From the NCBI GenBank assembly GCA_002409525.1, contig DHNM01000004.1:1-40019 (forward strand): DNA of 40,019 bases, read 5' to 3'. The first letter of the stretch is position 1. The number at the start of each line of letters is the position of its first letter. The notes below the pieces were generated by a model. It saw nothing but the letters and a program-made list of their open reading frames with translations, did not search any database and was not told the DNA's origin. Shown here in pieces: positions 1 to 7,425 of this stretch. The DNA is from Eubacterium sp. UBA5416. GTDB lineage: Bacteria > Bacillota > Clostridia > Lachnospirales > Lachnospiraceae. A program made the translations under genes and the position numbers.

Positions 1-253
1 CTTGAAAAAACCAGATATATGATTATAATAGAATATAGGAACAGAATATAATGGATACGTGGTAAGAGAGGAAGTGAAGCCGGGCCCCTTGATCATTAAT
101 CCAGATTTTTTTATTACATATCATACTTATTTAGGCGATTCGCCAATTCGATTTTTCTGATAGGATATCAAAGTATCATCTAAAATTTTCCAGAAAAAAC
201 TCATTTTTAAAATAAACCATGTATCTGTTACCTTCGTTCTTGGAATTTACTGA

Positions 254-538
254 ATGACAAGGCGCATGTATGCAATTCTTTATATATCATGGAACATGCG
301 CCAAAGCAGGGAGAAGGTGTATGAGAAGGTGAACTATGCATTTAAAACAACTGATTTGAGAGCCGAACTTAAAAAGTTACAGCATAATGACATTTCACTT
401 TATCTTATGGGGGATGAAAGCAGTCCGGAGGAGATTGCATATGCCTGCGCGGTAGAAGAACACGGCACGTATATGCGGGATTATATAGAAGAGAAAGGAG
501 AGATCAGACAGATTGATTTTATCTATGTAAAGGAATGA
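254..538 (+). CDS. Small protein of unknown function
   Basis: I do not recognise a named family with certainty. The 94-residue product is soluble and charged, with no signal peptide or membrane segment; the core from about residue 28 (YAFKTTDLR) to the end resembles small uncharacterised proteins common in Lachnospiraceae. The start is doubtful. ATG254 and in-frame ATG296 have weak ribosome sites, while in-frame GTG317 directly follows GGGAGAAG. A 9-bp inverted repeat (261-269 with 294-302) would lie in the leader if translation begins at 317. The gene stands alone and is closed by a strong terminator at 549-602. No function is proposed. Confidence 0.6.
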   Translation: MTRRMYAILYISWNMRQSREKVYEKVNYAFKTTDLRAELKKLQHNDISLYLMGDESSPEEIAYACAVEEHGTYMRDYIEEKGEIRQIDFIYVKE

Positions 539-548
539 AATAAAAAAC

Positions 549-602
549 CGACAGTGGAGATAGATGTAAGGGTCCCTTGCGCATAATGCCACTGTCGATT
601 TT
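549..602 (+). terminator. Intrinsic terminator after the small unknown gene
   Basis: A perfect 9-bp stem CGACAGTGG (549-557) / CCACTGTCG (589-597) is followed by ATTTTT. It starts 11 bp after the stop codon and is preceded by an A-run, so it could also work on the other strand. The loop is long, about 31 nt. Confidence 0.75.
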
Positions 603-625
603 TGTCGTCTTGTACAAATTACCAC

Positions 626-654
626 TTGCTCAAAAGTAGCGGTTCTTGTATACT
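626..654 (+). promoter_or_regulatory. Putative sigma-A promoter for the SH3/GH18 gene
   Basis: TTGCTC (626-631), a 17-bp spacer and TATACT (649-654). It lies about 107 bp upstream of the start at 762 and is the best match in the gap. Read by eye only. Confidence 0.5.
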
Positions 655-761
655 GGGTATATGATATCAGAGCAAATTTTGAATGTCTGCAGAATTGCAA
701 GGCAATACAGAGCAATGGTATCATAGTTTGCAGGATTGAGGAGCAAGAGAGGAAATCATTT

Positions 762-2426
762 ATGAAAAAAAGAATAACGCCGGTTTTGATCGTAATCGGC
801 TTAATTCTGGCAGTGTTAATTGTGGGTGTGGCAAGCTTTATTATCAGCCGCTATACTCCTACCAGTAAATTAGCAGATCTAAACACCTATTATGGACTTG
901 AAGACGAGAAACAGGCGGCTTTGATTATAAATAATACAGTCTCTGATTCTGTCGGACTTTACCGCGATGGAGAAGTATATATGAGTTATGATGAGGTTGA
1001 AAGCCTCCTGGATACAAACTTTTACCTGGATGAGGTAAATCAGCAGATGCTGTTGACAGATCCTTCGGGAATTCGTGCGCTCTCCTCTTCGGATGTCACA
1101 GAAAAAGGTGCACCGGCGCTGATTAAAGAAGGAGATACATATTATCTGGCTGTTAATTATATCAAAGAGTATACAGACATGGATGTCAGGATATATGAGA
1201 AGCCCGCAAGGGCCGTAATCCGCACCAAATGGTCGGGACTGGAACAGGTGACAGTCACAAAGGATACTGCTGTGAGAGAAAAAGGCGGTATCAGAAGCAG
1301 TATTCTTGATAAAGTGCCGGAGGGTGAAAAACTCATCTGTCTGGAGGTACTTGATCACTGGACGAAAGTGTGTACAGAGAAAGGGCTCATCGGATATATT
1401 GAGAATAAGACGATCTCAGATCCCGAGAAAGTGAAAGATCACACTGCAGACACAAGCGGAGAATTTCCGTCGATTACAAAAGACTATAAACTGAACCTGG
1501 GATTCCATCAGGTGACATCTCAGGATGCAAATCAGACACTGCAGGCGACTGTCTCCCAGACATCAGGGCTTACTGCGATATCGCCCACCTGGTTTTCAGT
1601 TTGGGACAATGAAGGGACACTCTCTTCACTTGCGAGCAGAGACTATGTAGATCAGGCCCATCAGATGGGAATAGAAGTCTGGGGGCTGATTGATAATTTC
1701 AATGAGAGCGTATCAACAACAGATGTGTTAAAGGACTCAGGAAAGAGGGGAAGAATCATAGGCCAGCTGATGGACGCGGCCGACGCCAGTGGCATGGACG
1801 GGATAAATGTAGATTTCGAGCAGCTTTCCAAGGATAGTATCCCGCATTTCCTGCAGTTTTTAAGGGAGCTTACGCTTGAAGCCCATCAGAGAAATCTTGT
1901 GGTTTCGGTTGATAATCCGGTTCCACAGAATTATAATAAATATTACAAGCGTGGGACACAGGGGAAAATTGTGGACTATGTGGTTATCATGGGTTATGAT
2001 GAACATTTCTCAGGAGATGAAAAAGCCGGATCTGTATCATCACTCCCGTTTGTGGAGAATGGCATAAAACATACACTGGCCGAGGTCCCGGCGAACAAGG
2101 TGATTAATGCGATACCGTTCTATACCAGGGTCTGGACTGAGACATTCGGTCAGGATCTTCCAAGTAGTGAGATACTTGGCATGGACGGAGCGGACCGGTA
2201 TATGCAGGAACATCAGATGACTAAGAAATGGGATGATAAGTCAGGACAAAATGTAGCTATTTCTGAAGATGATTCAGCCAGATATACGATTTGGGTGGAA
2301 GACGAACAGTCTATAGAGGAAAAAATGAAGGCAATTCAAAAGTATGGACTTGCCGGTGTCGCCGAATGGCGGCTTGGTATGGAGCGAAATACAGTGTGGG
2401 ATATCATTAACAGATACAACAGCTGA
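762..2426 (+). CDS. Membrane-anchored SH3/GH18 glycoside hydrolase
   Basis: The 554-residue protein has an N-terminal membrane anchor (about residues 7-28), a stalk resembling copper-amine-oxidase-like repeats (about 60-160), an SH3-type segment (about 165-220) and a C-terminal GH18 barrel. The GH18 signature DGINVDFE ends at E353, the expected proton donor, so the enzyme looks intact. Family knowledge: such proteins face outward and hydrolyse peptidoglycan or related N-acetylglucosaminyl bonds, and many are YaaH/SleL relatives in spore formers; the substrate here is not known. The start follows AGAGAGGAAA at a good distance. It is followed after 48 bp by a DivIVA-like gene and then cwlD, which suggests an envelope or sporulation role. 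Confidence 0.85.
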   Translation: MKKRITPVLIVIGLILAVLIVGVASFIISRYTPTSKLADLNTYYGLEDEKQAALIINNTVSDSVGLYRDGEVYMSYDEVESLLDTNFYLDEVNQQMLLTDPSGIRALSSSDVTEKGAPALIKEGDTYYLAVNYIKEYTDMDVRIYEKPARAVIRTKWSGLEQVTVTKDTAVREKGGIRSSILDKVPEGEKLICLEVLDHWTKVCTEKGLIGYIENKTISDPEKVKDHTADTSGEFPSITKDYKLNLGFHQVTSQDANQTLQATVSQTSGLTAISPTWFSVWDNEGTLSSLASRDYVDQAHQMGIEVWGLIDNFNESVSTTDVLKDSGKRGRIIGQLMDAADASGMDGINVDFEQLSKDSIPHFLQFLRELTLEAHQRNLVVSVDNPVPQNYNKYYKRGTQGKIVDYVVIMGYDEHFSGDEKAGSVSSLPFVENGIKHTLAEVPANKVINAIPFYTRVWTETFGQDLPSSEILGMDGADRYMQEHQMTKKWDDKSGQNVAISEDDSARYTIWVEDEQSIEEKMKAIQKYGLAGVAEWRLGMERNTVWDIINRYNS

Positions 2427-2474
2427 TACAAAGCTTAAATTTGCTTGAAAAATACATAAGGAGGAATATAAATC

Positions 2475-3263
2475 ATGGATAAAAACGGAGATTTATTTAA
2501 AACCACATTAATGGGGGGTTACGATAAAGCAGATGTTGCGGAAGGCATCACGAAGATAAAGGATGAGGCGTATACCGAGAAAACACGGCTTTTGGCTTCC
2601 ATTAAAGAGAAAGAGAAAAATATAAAGGAACTGACGGGCAAACTTGATGAGGCTAAACAGGAGAGTGAATCGCTGCATCGCGATATTAAGGAAAAGTACC
2701 AGTCCTATATTGATAATTATGATACGATAGGAAAGCTTGTCTATGATGCGCAGATCAAATCTCAAAACATTATAAAAGACGCAGAAGAGAAGAGCAGTCA
2801 GATGCTGGAACAGTCTCACGAAGCGGCAAATCAATATCTGGAAACCTTCCAGAAGGAAGTTGATGACAAAGTTGCAGAGGGAGAAAAGCAGTATCAGGCA
2901 GTACAAGAAGAGCTCAATGAGATGGTAGGACTCATGAATCAGGTACAGCGGCGCTTTATGGAAGCCTGTAAATCCGTTAATCAGATTGTCAGCACACAGT
3001 CAGAGCCTGTGTCTGATCTGAAAACCAGGGTTGACGAATTGGACGATATCGATGATATCATCGATGACGACGATACTGATGACAGTGAGTCAGATCATCG
3101 TGCATCCTCGGAAAAGAATAAAGCCGCGGATACCGGGAAGAAGGACAAAATCGACAAAAATGACAAAAACAACAAAAACAACAAAAACGACAAAAACGAC
3201 ACCACAAAGAAGAAAGGCGGCAGTAACTCCGGAGATAATTCTAAGAAACGCCGCAAAAAATAA
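2475..3263 (+). CDS. DivIVA-like coiled-coil protein
   Basis: The first 25 residues (FKTTLMGGYDKADV) resemble the membrane-binding start of DivIVA/GpsB proteins. Residues about 30-165 are rich in E, K and Q with heptad spacing and should form a long coiled coil. The tail is low complexity: an acidic block around residues 188-205 (DDIDDIIDDDD) and then a lysine- and asparagine-rich block encoded by 9-bp tandem repeats. DivIVA-family proteins bind negatively curved membrane and recruit division, growth or spore-polarity factors; the specific role here is inferred. The ribosome site AAGGAGG is clear. It lies between a GH18 hydrolase and cwlD. Confidence 0.7.
   Translation: MDKNGDLFKTTLMGGYDKADVAEGITKIKDEAYTEKTRLLASIKEKEKNIKELTGKLDEAKQESESLHRDIKEKYQSYIDNYDTIGKLVYDAQIKSQNIIKDAEEKSSQMLEQSHEAANQYLETFQKEVDDKVAEGEKQYQAVQEELNEMVGLMNQVQRRFMEACKSVNQIVSTQSEPVSDLKTRVDELDDIDDIIDDDDTDDSESDHRASSEKNKAADTGKKDKIDKNDKNNKNNKNDKNDTTKKKGGSNSGDNSKKRRKK
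3144..3197 (+). repeat. Six 9-bp tandem repeats in the DivIVA-like gene
   Basis: Six copies of a 9-bp unit close to GACAAAAAC, encoding tripeptides DKI, DKN, DKN, NKN, NKN, DKN. The unit length is a multiple of three, so copy-number change would alter tail length without shifting the frame. Confidence 0.85.
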
Positions 3264-3338
3264 AGTATGATCAATTCTACTTAAAAGAACTCTCTTGGCA
3301 TAGATTATTAAAAAGATGTCAGGGGGGATTTTTTTGCC

Positions 3339-4055
3339 GTGAAGAAATCATGGATGGAACTTGTTATGGCATTATTGCTGATTGCCGGTGCCTATCAGAT
3401 TTCAAAAGAGGGTGCACGCGTTGTCAGCCAGCGTAAAGCCGATCAGGCTGTAGTTGTCTTAGATGCGGGGCATGGCGGCTCTGATCCGGGAAAAATCGGA
3501 GTGAACGGTGAAAAGGAAAAGGACATTAATCTGCAGATCACCCTGCTCCTTAAGAAAAAACTGGAGAAAAAGAAAGTTTATGTAATCCTTACGAGGAATT
3601 CAGATGAAGGATTATATGATTCCGGGAGCAAGAATAAAAAGGTGCAGGATTTACAAAACCGTGTTGATCTGATCCATGCGAAAAAACCAGATTGTGTGGT
3701 GAGTGTCCATCAGAACAGTTATACGTCACCGGAGGTTAAAGGGGCACAGGTTTTCTACTTCACACATTCTGCAGAAGGAAAGAAACTGGCCGAAGGTCTT
3801 CAGAATTCTCTCGTAGAAGATGTGGATCCTGAAAATCACCGATTGGCAAAGGGCAATACCAGTTATTATCTGCTGAAGAAAACAGATGCCCCTGCTGCAA
3901 TCGTGGAATGCGGCTTTCTTAGTAATCCTGATGAGGCAAAACTGCTAAAGTCGAAAGATTATCAGAACAAGCTTGCAGATTCTATATGCAGAGGAATCCT
4001 GGAATATATAAAAACTGACAAAAAATCCGGGAAATCACAAAAAACTATCACCTGA
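3339..4055 (+). CDS. cwlD: N-acetylmuramoyl-L-alanine amidase CwlD
   Basis: A 238-residue Amidase_3 enzyme with an N-terminal signal-anchor (about 7-22). The zinc and catalytic set is present: H45 in DAGHGG, E58, H124 in SVHQNS and E190 in VECGFLSN. In Bacillus, CwlD removes stem peptides from spore cortex glycan so that muramic-delta-lactam can form, which germination lytic enzymes need; the same role is inferred. The start is GTG at 3339, preceded by AGGGGGG and a T-run; spacing is a little long. The length fits CwlD better than large vegetative amidases. Confidence 0.85.
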   Translation: MKKSWMELVMALLLIAGAYQISKEGARVVSQRKADQAVVVLDAGHGGSDPGKIGVNGEKEKDINLQITLLLKKKLEKKKVYVILTRNSDEGLYDSGSKNKKVQDLQNRVDLIHAKKPDCVVSVHQNSYTSPEVKGAQVFYFTHSAEGKKLAEGLQNSLVEDVDPENHRLAKGNTSYYLLKKTDAPAAIVECGFLSNPDEAKLLKSKDYQNKLADSICRGILEYIKTDKKSGKSQKTIT

Positions 4056-4064
4056 ATCTGGGTC

Positions 4065-4093
4065 TTTTCATTTAGAAATGAACATGGTATAAT
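4065..4093 (+). promoter_or_regulatory. Putative sigma-A promoter for sua5
   Basis: TTTTCA (4065-4070), a 17-bp spacer and TATAAT (4088-4093), with an extended -10 TGG just upstream. It lies 43 bp before the start codon at 4137. Confidence 0.6.
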
Positions 4094-4136
4094 GTCTTAA
4101 GAAAAAAATGACTCACAGCTAGAAAGAAGAGTACTG

Positions 4137-5186
4137 ATGAATGCAGAAATTGCTAGGATGACAGAGGATCAGCTGGATATACCGGCGCTTGACAAGGCGG
4201 GAGAGATTCTTAAAAATGGAGGCCTGGTTGCATTTCCCACGGAGACCGTATACGGACTGGGTGGAAATGCACTGGATCCGTCCGCTTCTAAAAAGATTTA
4301 TGCGGCGAAGGGAAGACCATCGGATAATCCGCTGATTGTTCATATCGCAGATATGGAACATCTGGAGAAGATTGTTTCTGAGGTCCCTCCGAAAGCGAGG
4401 CTTCTGGCAGAGAAGTACTGGCCCGGTCCACTTACGATGATATTTAATAAGGCGGGCTGTGTACCTCTTGAGACAACAGGGGGATTAAAAAGTGTTGCGG
4501 TAAGAATGCCGGTCAACCGGATCGCGAGGGAACTGATCAGACGTTCCGGTGGATATATTGCGGCTCCAAGTGCCAACACTTCCGGCCGTCCGAGTCCGAC
4601 TCTGGCGTGTCATGTGATCGACGATTTGTCAGAGACCATCGATATGGTTATAGACGGAGGATTGACAGATATAGGTCTGGAATCCACGATTGTGGATTTT
4701 ACGGTTGATATTCCGACGATTCTGCGTCCGGGTTATATTAATCGGAAGATGCTGGAGGAAGTGTTAGGTGAGGTCTGCGTAGATCCGGGAATTCTTTCAC
4801 CCGACAGCAGAGTAAGGCCAAAAGCTCCGGGGATGAGATATAAGCATTATGCTCCAAAGGGCGATCTGACTATCATAGAAGGACCCGAAGACAAAGTGGC
4901 GGACCAGATCAATACCCTCGTCGCAAAAGCCCTACAGGACCGGAAAAAGGTTGGTGTGATCTGCACAGAAGAGACGAGGCAGAGATATCCGGCCGGGGAT
5001 GTAAAGTGTATCGGAACCCGTTCGAGTGAGGAGACGATTGCCCTGCATCTGTATCAGATTTTAAGAGAGTTTGACGATGACAGTGTAGAGTATATATACT
5101 CCGAGGCGTTTGATACCCCGCGAATGGGACAGGCTATTATGAATCGTCTGCTTAAGGCGGCGGGGCACAAAATTATTAAGGTGTAG
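4137..5186 (+). CDS. sua5: L-threonylcarbamoyladenylate synthase (Sua5/YwlC)
   Basis: The 349-residue protein has the full two-domain Sua5 layout: a YrdC domain (about 1-200) and a C-terminal Sua5 domain (about 220-349). Visible landmarks are FPTETVYGLG near residue 36, the KGRPSDNPL stretch, and SANTSGRPSPT. The family makes threonylcarbamoyl-AMP from threonine, bicarbonate and ATP for the t6A37 tRNA modification. The next genes are a YwlE-type phosphatase and rpiB, the same order as ywlC-ywlE-ywlF in Bacillus. The start follows AAAGAAGAG. Confidence 0.92.
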   Translation: MNAEIARMTEDQLDIPALDKAGEILKNGGLVAFPTETVYGLGGNALDPSASKKIYAAKGRPSDNPLIVHIADMEHLEKIVSEVPPKARLLAEKYWPGPLTMIFNKAGCVPLETTGGLKSVAVRMPVNRIARELIRRSGGYIAAPSANTSGRPSPTLACHVIDDLSETIDMVIDGGLTDIGLESTIVDFTVDIPTILRPGYINRKMLEEVLGEVCVDPGILSPDSRVRPKAPGMRYKHYAPKGDLTIIEGPEDKVADQINTLVAKALQDRKKVGVICTEETRQRYPAGDVKCIGTRSSEETIALHLYQILREFDDDSVEYIYSEAFDTPRMGQAIMNRLLKAAGHKIIKV

Positions 5187-5201
5187 TTGAGGTGACGTTG
5201 A

Positions 5202-5663
5202 TTGAAGCAATATGACAAGTTAATATTTGTGGATTCCGACGATACCACACGGGCTCCCATGGCCAAGGCGATTATGAAGAGCAAGGTTTTGATGGGAAAA
5301 CTTGAGATCCTCTCCAGAGGACTGATAGTCTTGTTTCCGGAACCCATGAATCAGAAAGCAGAGGCTGTGCTTATCAGCAATGGCTATAATACAAAAGATC
5401 ACGCGGCAGTTGTACTCACACAGGAAGATATTGATGACAGAGTGCTGATGCTCACAATGGAAGATGCCCAGAAGGATAAGATCTGGGGGAATTATGAGCA
5501 TGTTTCGAATGTCTATACGATAGCGGAATTTGCCGGGGAGTGCGAGGACGTCAGGACGCTTTATGGTGAGCCGCTGGCATCCTATGGAGAATGTTACGAA
5601 AATCTCGAAAGCCTGATTTCCGAGATTGTGATACAATTAAACGAGGAGGAAATGCAAAAATGA
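5202..5663 (+). CDS. Low-molecular-weight protein phosphatase-like, catalytically degenerate
   Basis: The 153-residue protein has the LMW-PTP/YwlE fold signature, with the P-loop region reading FVDSDDTTRAPMA near residues 9-21. The family motif is C-X5-R-S/T; here the nucleophilic Cys is Asp11, while Arg17 is kept. The C-terminal general-acid motif (usually DPFG) is TLYG. Both key catalytic residues are therefore missing and phosphatase activity is unlikely; a binding or regulatory role is possible. In Bacillus the gene at this place, ywlE, encodes a protein-arginine phosphatase. TTG start with GAGGTG upstream. The end overlaps rpiB by 4 bp (ATGA), so the two are co-translated. Confidence 0.8.
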   Translation: MKQYDKLIFVDSDDTTRAPMAKAIMKSKVLMGKLEILSRGLIVLFPEPMNQKAEAVLISNGYNTKDHAAVVLTQEDIDDRVLMLTMEDAQKDKIWGNYEHVSNVYTIAEFAGECEDVRTLYGEPLASYGECYENLESLISEIVIQLNEEEMQK

Positions 5664-6091
5664 TAGCACTTGGATGTGATCATGGTGGTTTTGAACTGAT
5701 GCAGGAAGTGAAGAAGTATCTGGATGAGAAAAAGCTGGAGTATAAAGATTTCGGCTGTTATGGTACCGAATCGGTTGATTATCCGGATTATGCGAAAAAA
5801 GCGTCACATGCAATTGTCTGTGGTGAATGCGATAAGGGAATATTGATCTGTGGAACCGGTATTGGAGTCTCCATTACGGCCAACAGGATTCCGGGAATCC
5901 GTGCGGCACTCTGCACGGATTGTTATTGTGCAGAATTGACAAGGTTACACAACGATGCCAATGTACTGGCCATGGGCGGACGTGTGGTCGGATTCGGTCT
6001 CGCGGTAAAGATTGTTGATACATTCCTGAATACACCGTTTTCAGATGAAGAACGCCACAAGAGAAGAATTGGAAAAATCGAGAATAAATAG
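5660..6091 (+). CDS. rpiB: Ribose 5-phosphate isomerase B
   Basis: A 143-residue RpiB/LacAB-family protein of normal length. GCDHGG at the N-terminus, C64 within ICGTGIGVSI and H97 mark the active site. It interconverts ribose 5-phosphate and ribulose 5-phosphate in the pentose phosphate pathway. I place the start at ATG5660, right after GAGGAGGAAATGC and overlapping the stop of the preceding gene by four bases; a longer reading upstream has no ribosome site of its own. Confidence 0.93.
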   Translation: MIALGCDHGGFELMQEVKKYLDEKKLEYKDFGCYGTESVDYPDYAKKASHAIVCGECDKGILICGTGIGVSITANRIPGIRAALCTDCYCAELTRLHNDANVLAMGGRVVGFGLAVKIVDTFLNTPFSDEERHKRRIGKIENK

Positions 6092-6098
6092 GTATAAT
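6069..6098 (+). promoter_or_regulatory. Possible promoter for upp
   Basis: TTGGAA (6069-6074), an 18-bp spacer and TATAAT (6093-6098), straddling the end of rpiB and 65 bp before upp. The -35 match is moderate. Confidence 0.4.
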
Positions 6099-6163
6099 CA
6101 GGGAAATCTGGCAGATACTGTAGTATGATAAGAAATACATAAGTTAAAAGGAGAAATTAAAAA

Positions 6164-6793
6164 ATGGCAAAAATCGTAGTGATGGATCACCCTTTAATTC
6201 AGCATAAGATCGGAATTATCCGGAGAAGTGAGACAAGCTCTAAAGAGTTCCGGGAAATGATTGGCGAGATAGCGATGCTGATGTCGTTTGAGGCGACCAG
6301 AGAATTACCATTAGTAGATATAAATATTGAAACTCCAATAGGAAAAACCACAGCAAAAGAACTTGCCGGAAAGAAAATGGCGGTAGTTCCCATTCTGCGT
6401 GCAGGTCTCGGTATGGTAGAGGGTATGCTGGCTATGATCCCGGCTGCCAAGGTTGGACATATTGGTTTATATCGGGATCCGGAGACACTGGATCCGGTGG
6501 AATACTACTGTAAGCTTCCGTCCGACATCGCAAGCCGTGAGGTATATGTGATCGATCCGATGCTTGCAACAGGAGGATCGGCTACAGCGGCAATCTCTAT
6601 GCTGAAAGAGAAAGGCGCGAAGAAGATTCACTTTATGTGCATCATCGCTGCTCCGGAAGGCGTTAAGAGACTGCAGAAAGAACAGCCGGATGTCGATATT
6701 TATATCGGCGCGCTCGATGAAAAGCTAAACGATCACGGCTATATTGTACCGGGTCTTGGAGATGCAGGCGATCGAATCTTTGGCACCAAGTAA
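6164..6793 (+). CDS. upp: Uracil phosphoribosyltransferase
   Basis: A full-length 209-residue UPRTase. It joins uracil and PRPP to make UMP (pyrimidine salvage). The PRPP-binding loop DPMLATGGSA (about 130-140) and the C-terminal uracil-binding region GLGDAGDRIFGTK are intact. AAAAGGAG precedes the ATG. It follows rpiB and precedes a dCMP deaminase, a plausible pyrimidine salvage unit closed by the terminator at 7337. Confidence 0.95.
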   Translation: MAKIVVMDHPLIQHKIGIIRRSETSSKEFREMIGEIAMLMSFEATRELPLVDINIETPIGKTTAKELAGKKMAVVPILRAGLGMVEGMLAMIPAAKVGHIGLYRDPETLDPVEYYCKLPSDIASREVYVIDPMLATGGSATAAISMLKEKGAKKIHFMCIIAAPEGVKRLQKEQPDVDIYIGALDEKLNDHGYIVPGLGDAGDRIFGTK

Positions 6794-6817
6794 AGAAATC
6801 GTGTCTGGGAGGTTTTT

Positions 6818-7306
6818 ATGAGTGAAAAAAGAAAAGATTATATCTCATGGGACGAATACTTTATGGCAGTCGCGAAGCTTGCGGGTATGCGCTCGAAGGA
6901 TCCGCACTCACAGGTAGGCGCCTGCATTGTCAGTCCGGACAATAAGATCCTTTCTATGGGATACAACGGGCTGCCGACAGGCTGTTCCGACGATGAGTTT
7001 CCGTGGGGAAGGGATGACGGTGATCCGCTCAGGAGTAAGTATTACTATGTAACTCACAGTGAATTAAATGCCATCTTAAATTACCGGGGCGGAAGCCTGG
7101 AGGGGGCGAAGATGTATGTATCTCTTTTTCCCTGTAATGAATGCGCCAAGGCAATCATCCAGTCCGGGATTAAGACTGTGATCTATGGCTGTGACAAGTA
7201 TGACAGGACACCCGAAGTCGTAGCTTCTAAGATGATGTTTCAGGCCGCGGGAGTAAGCTTCCGACAATACGAGCCGACGAACAGAAAGATTACGATTACA
7301 GTTTAA
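6818..7306 (+). CDS. Deoxycytidylate (dCMP) deaminase, ComEB-like
   Basis: The 162-residue protein has the zinc cytidine/deoxycytidylate deaminase signature: H80-S-E82 (zinc ligand His plus catalytic Glu) and C106-N-E-C109. SQVGACIVS near the N-terminus and GYNGLPTGC are typical of the dCMP deaminase branch. It converts dCMP to dUMP for thymidylate synthesis. It starts 25 bp after upp with GGGAGG upstream and ends just before a strong terminator. Confidence 0.9.
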   Translation: MSEKRKDYISWDEYFMAVAKLAGMRSKDPHSQVGACIVSPDNKILSMGYNGLPTGCSDDEFPWGRDDGDPLRSKYYYVTHSELNAILNYRGGSLEGAKMYVSLFPCNECAKAIIQSGIKTVIYGCDKYDRTPEVVASKMMFQAAGVSFRQYEPTNRKITITV

Positions 7307-7336
7307 CTCATTTGGTTTCGATGGTTTTATAAGAAT

Positions 7337-7382
7337 AAGCACTATCAGAAGATTTTTACTGACTCTGATAGTGCTTTTTTCG
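7337..7382 (+). terminator. Terminator between the dCMP deaminase gene and proS
   Basis: Perfect 13-bp stem AAGCACTATCAGA (7337-7349) / TCTGATAGTGCTT (7364-7376) with a 14-nt loop and a run of T. It separates two convergent genes and may serve both, although the T-run is better on the + strand. Confidence 0.85.
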
Positions 7383-7425
7383 ACTGCTTTCAAGTTACAA
7401 TTACCGGGCCGGCAGGAAAGCGCTT

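Noticed and set aside
134..144. GGCGATTCGCC as a terminator
   Set aside because: The stem is only three to five pairs with too small a loop.
1..253. Possible promoter and small RNA at the window start
   Set aside because: TTGAAA (2-7) and TATAAT (24-29) are present at 16-bp spacing and a second TATAAT is at 47-52, but there is no terminator hairpin or open frame, so I see nothing else I can support in these 253 bases.
879..1358. Minus-strand open frame inside the SH3/GH18 gene
   Set aside because: It is antisense to a clear gene, has no ribosome site and shows no recognisable domain. Similar antisense frames across the window were dropped for the same reason.
762..2426. First GH18 gene as the missing 5' half of the interrupted GH18 gene
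   Set aside because: It is complete with its own C-terminus, has an SH3 anchor layout rather than LysM, and lies 30 kb away on the chromosome side.
3144..3197. CRISPR-like array
   Set aside because: The repeats are 9-bp coding repeats with no spacers. No CRISPR array was seen anywhere in the window.
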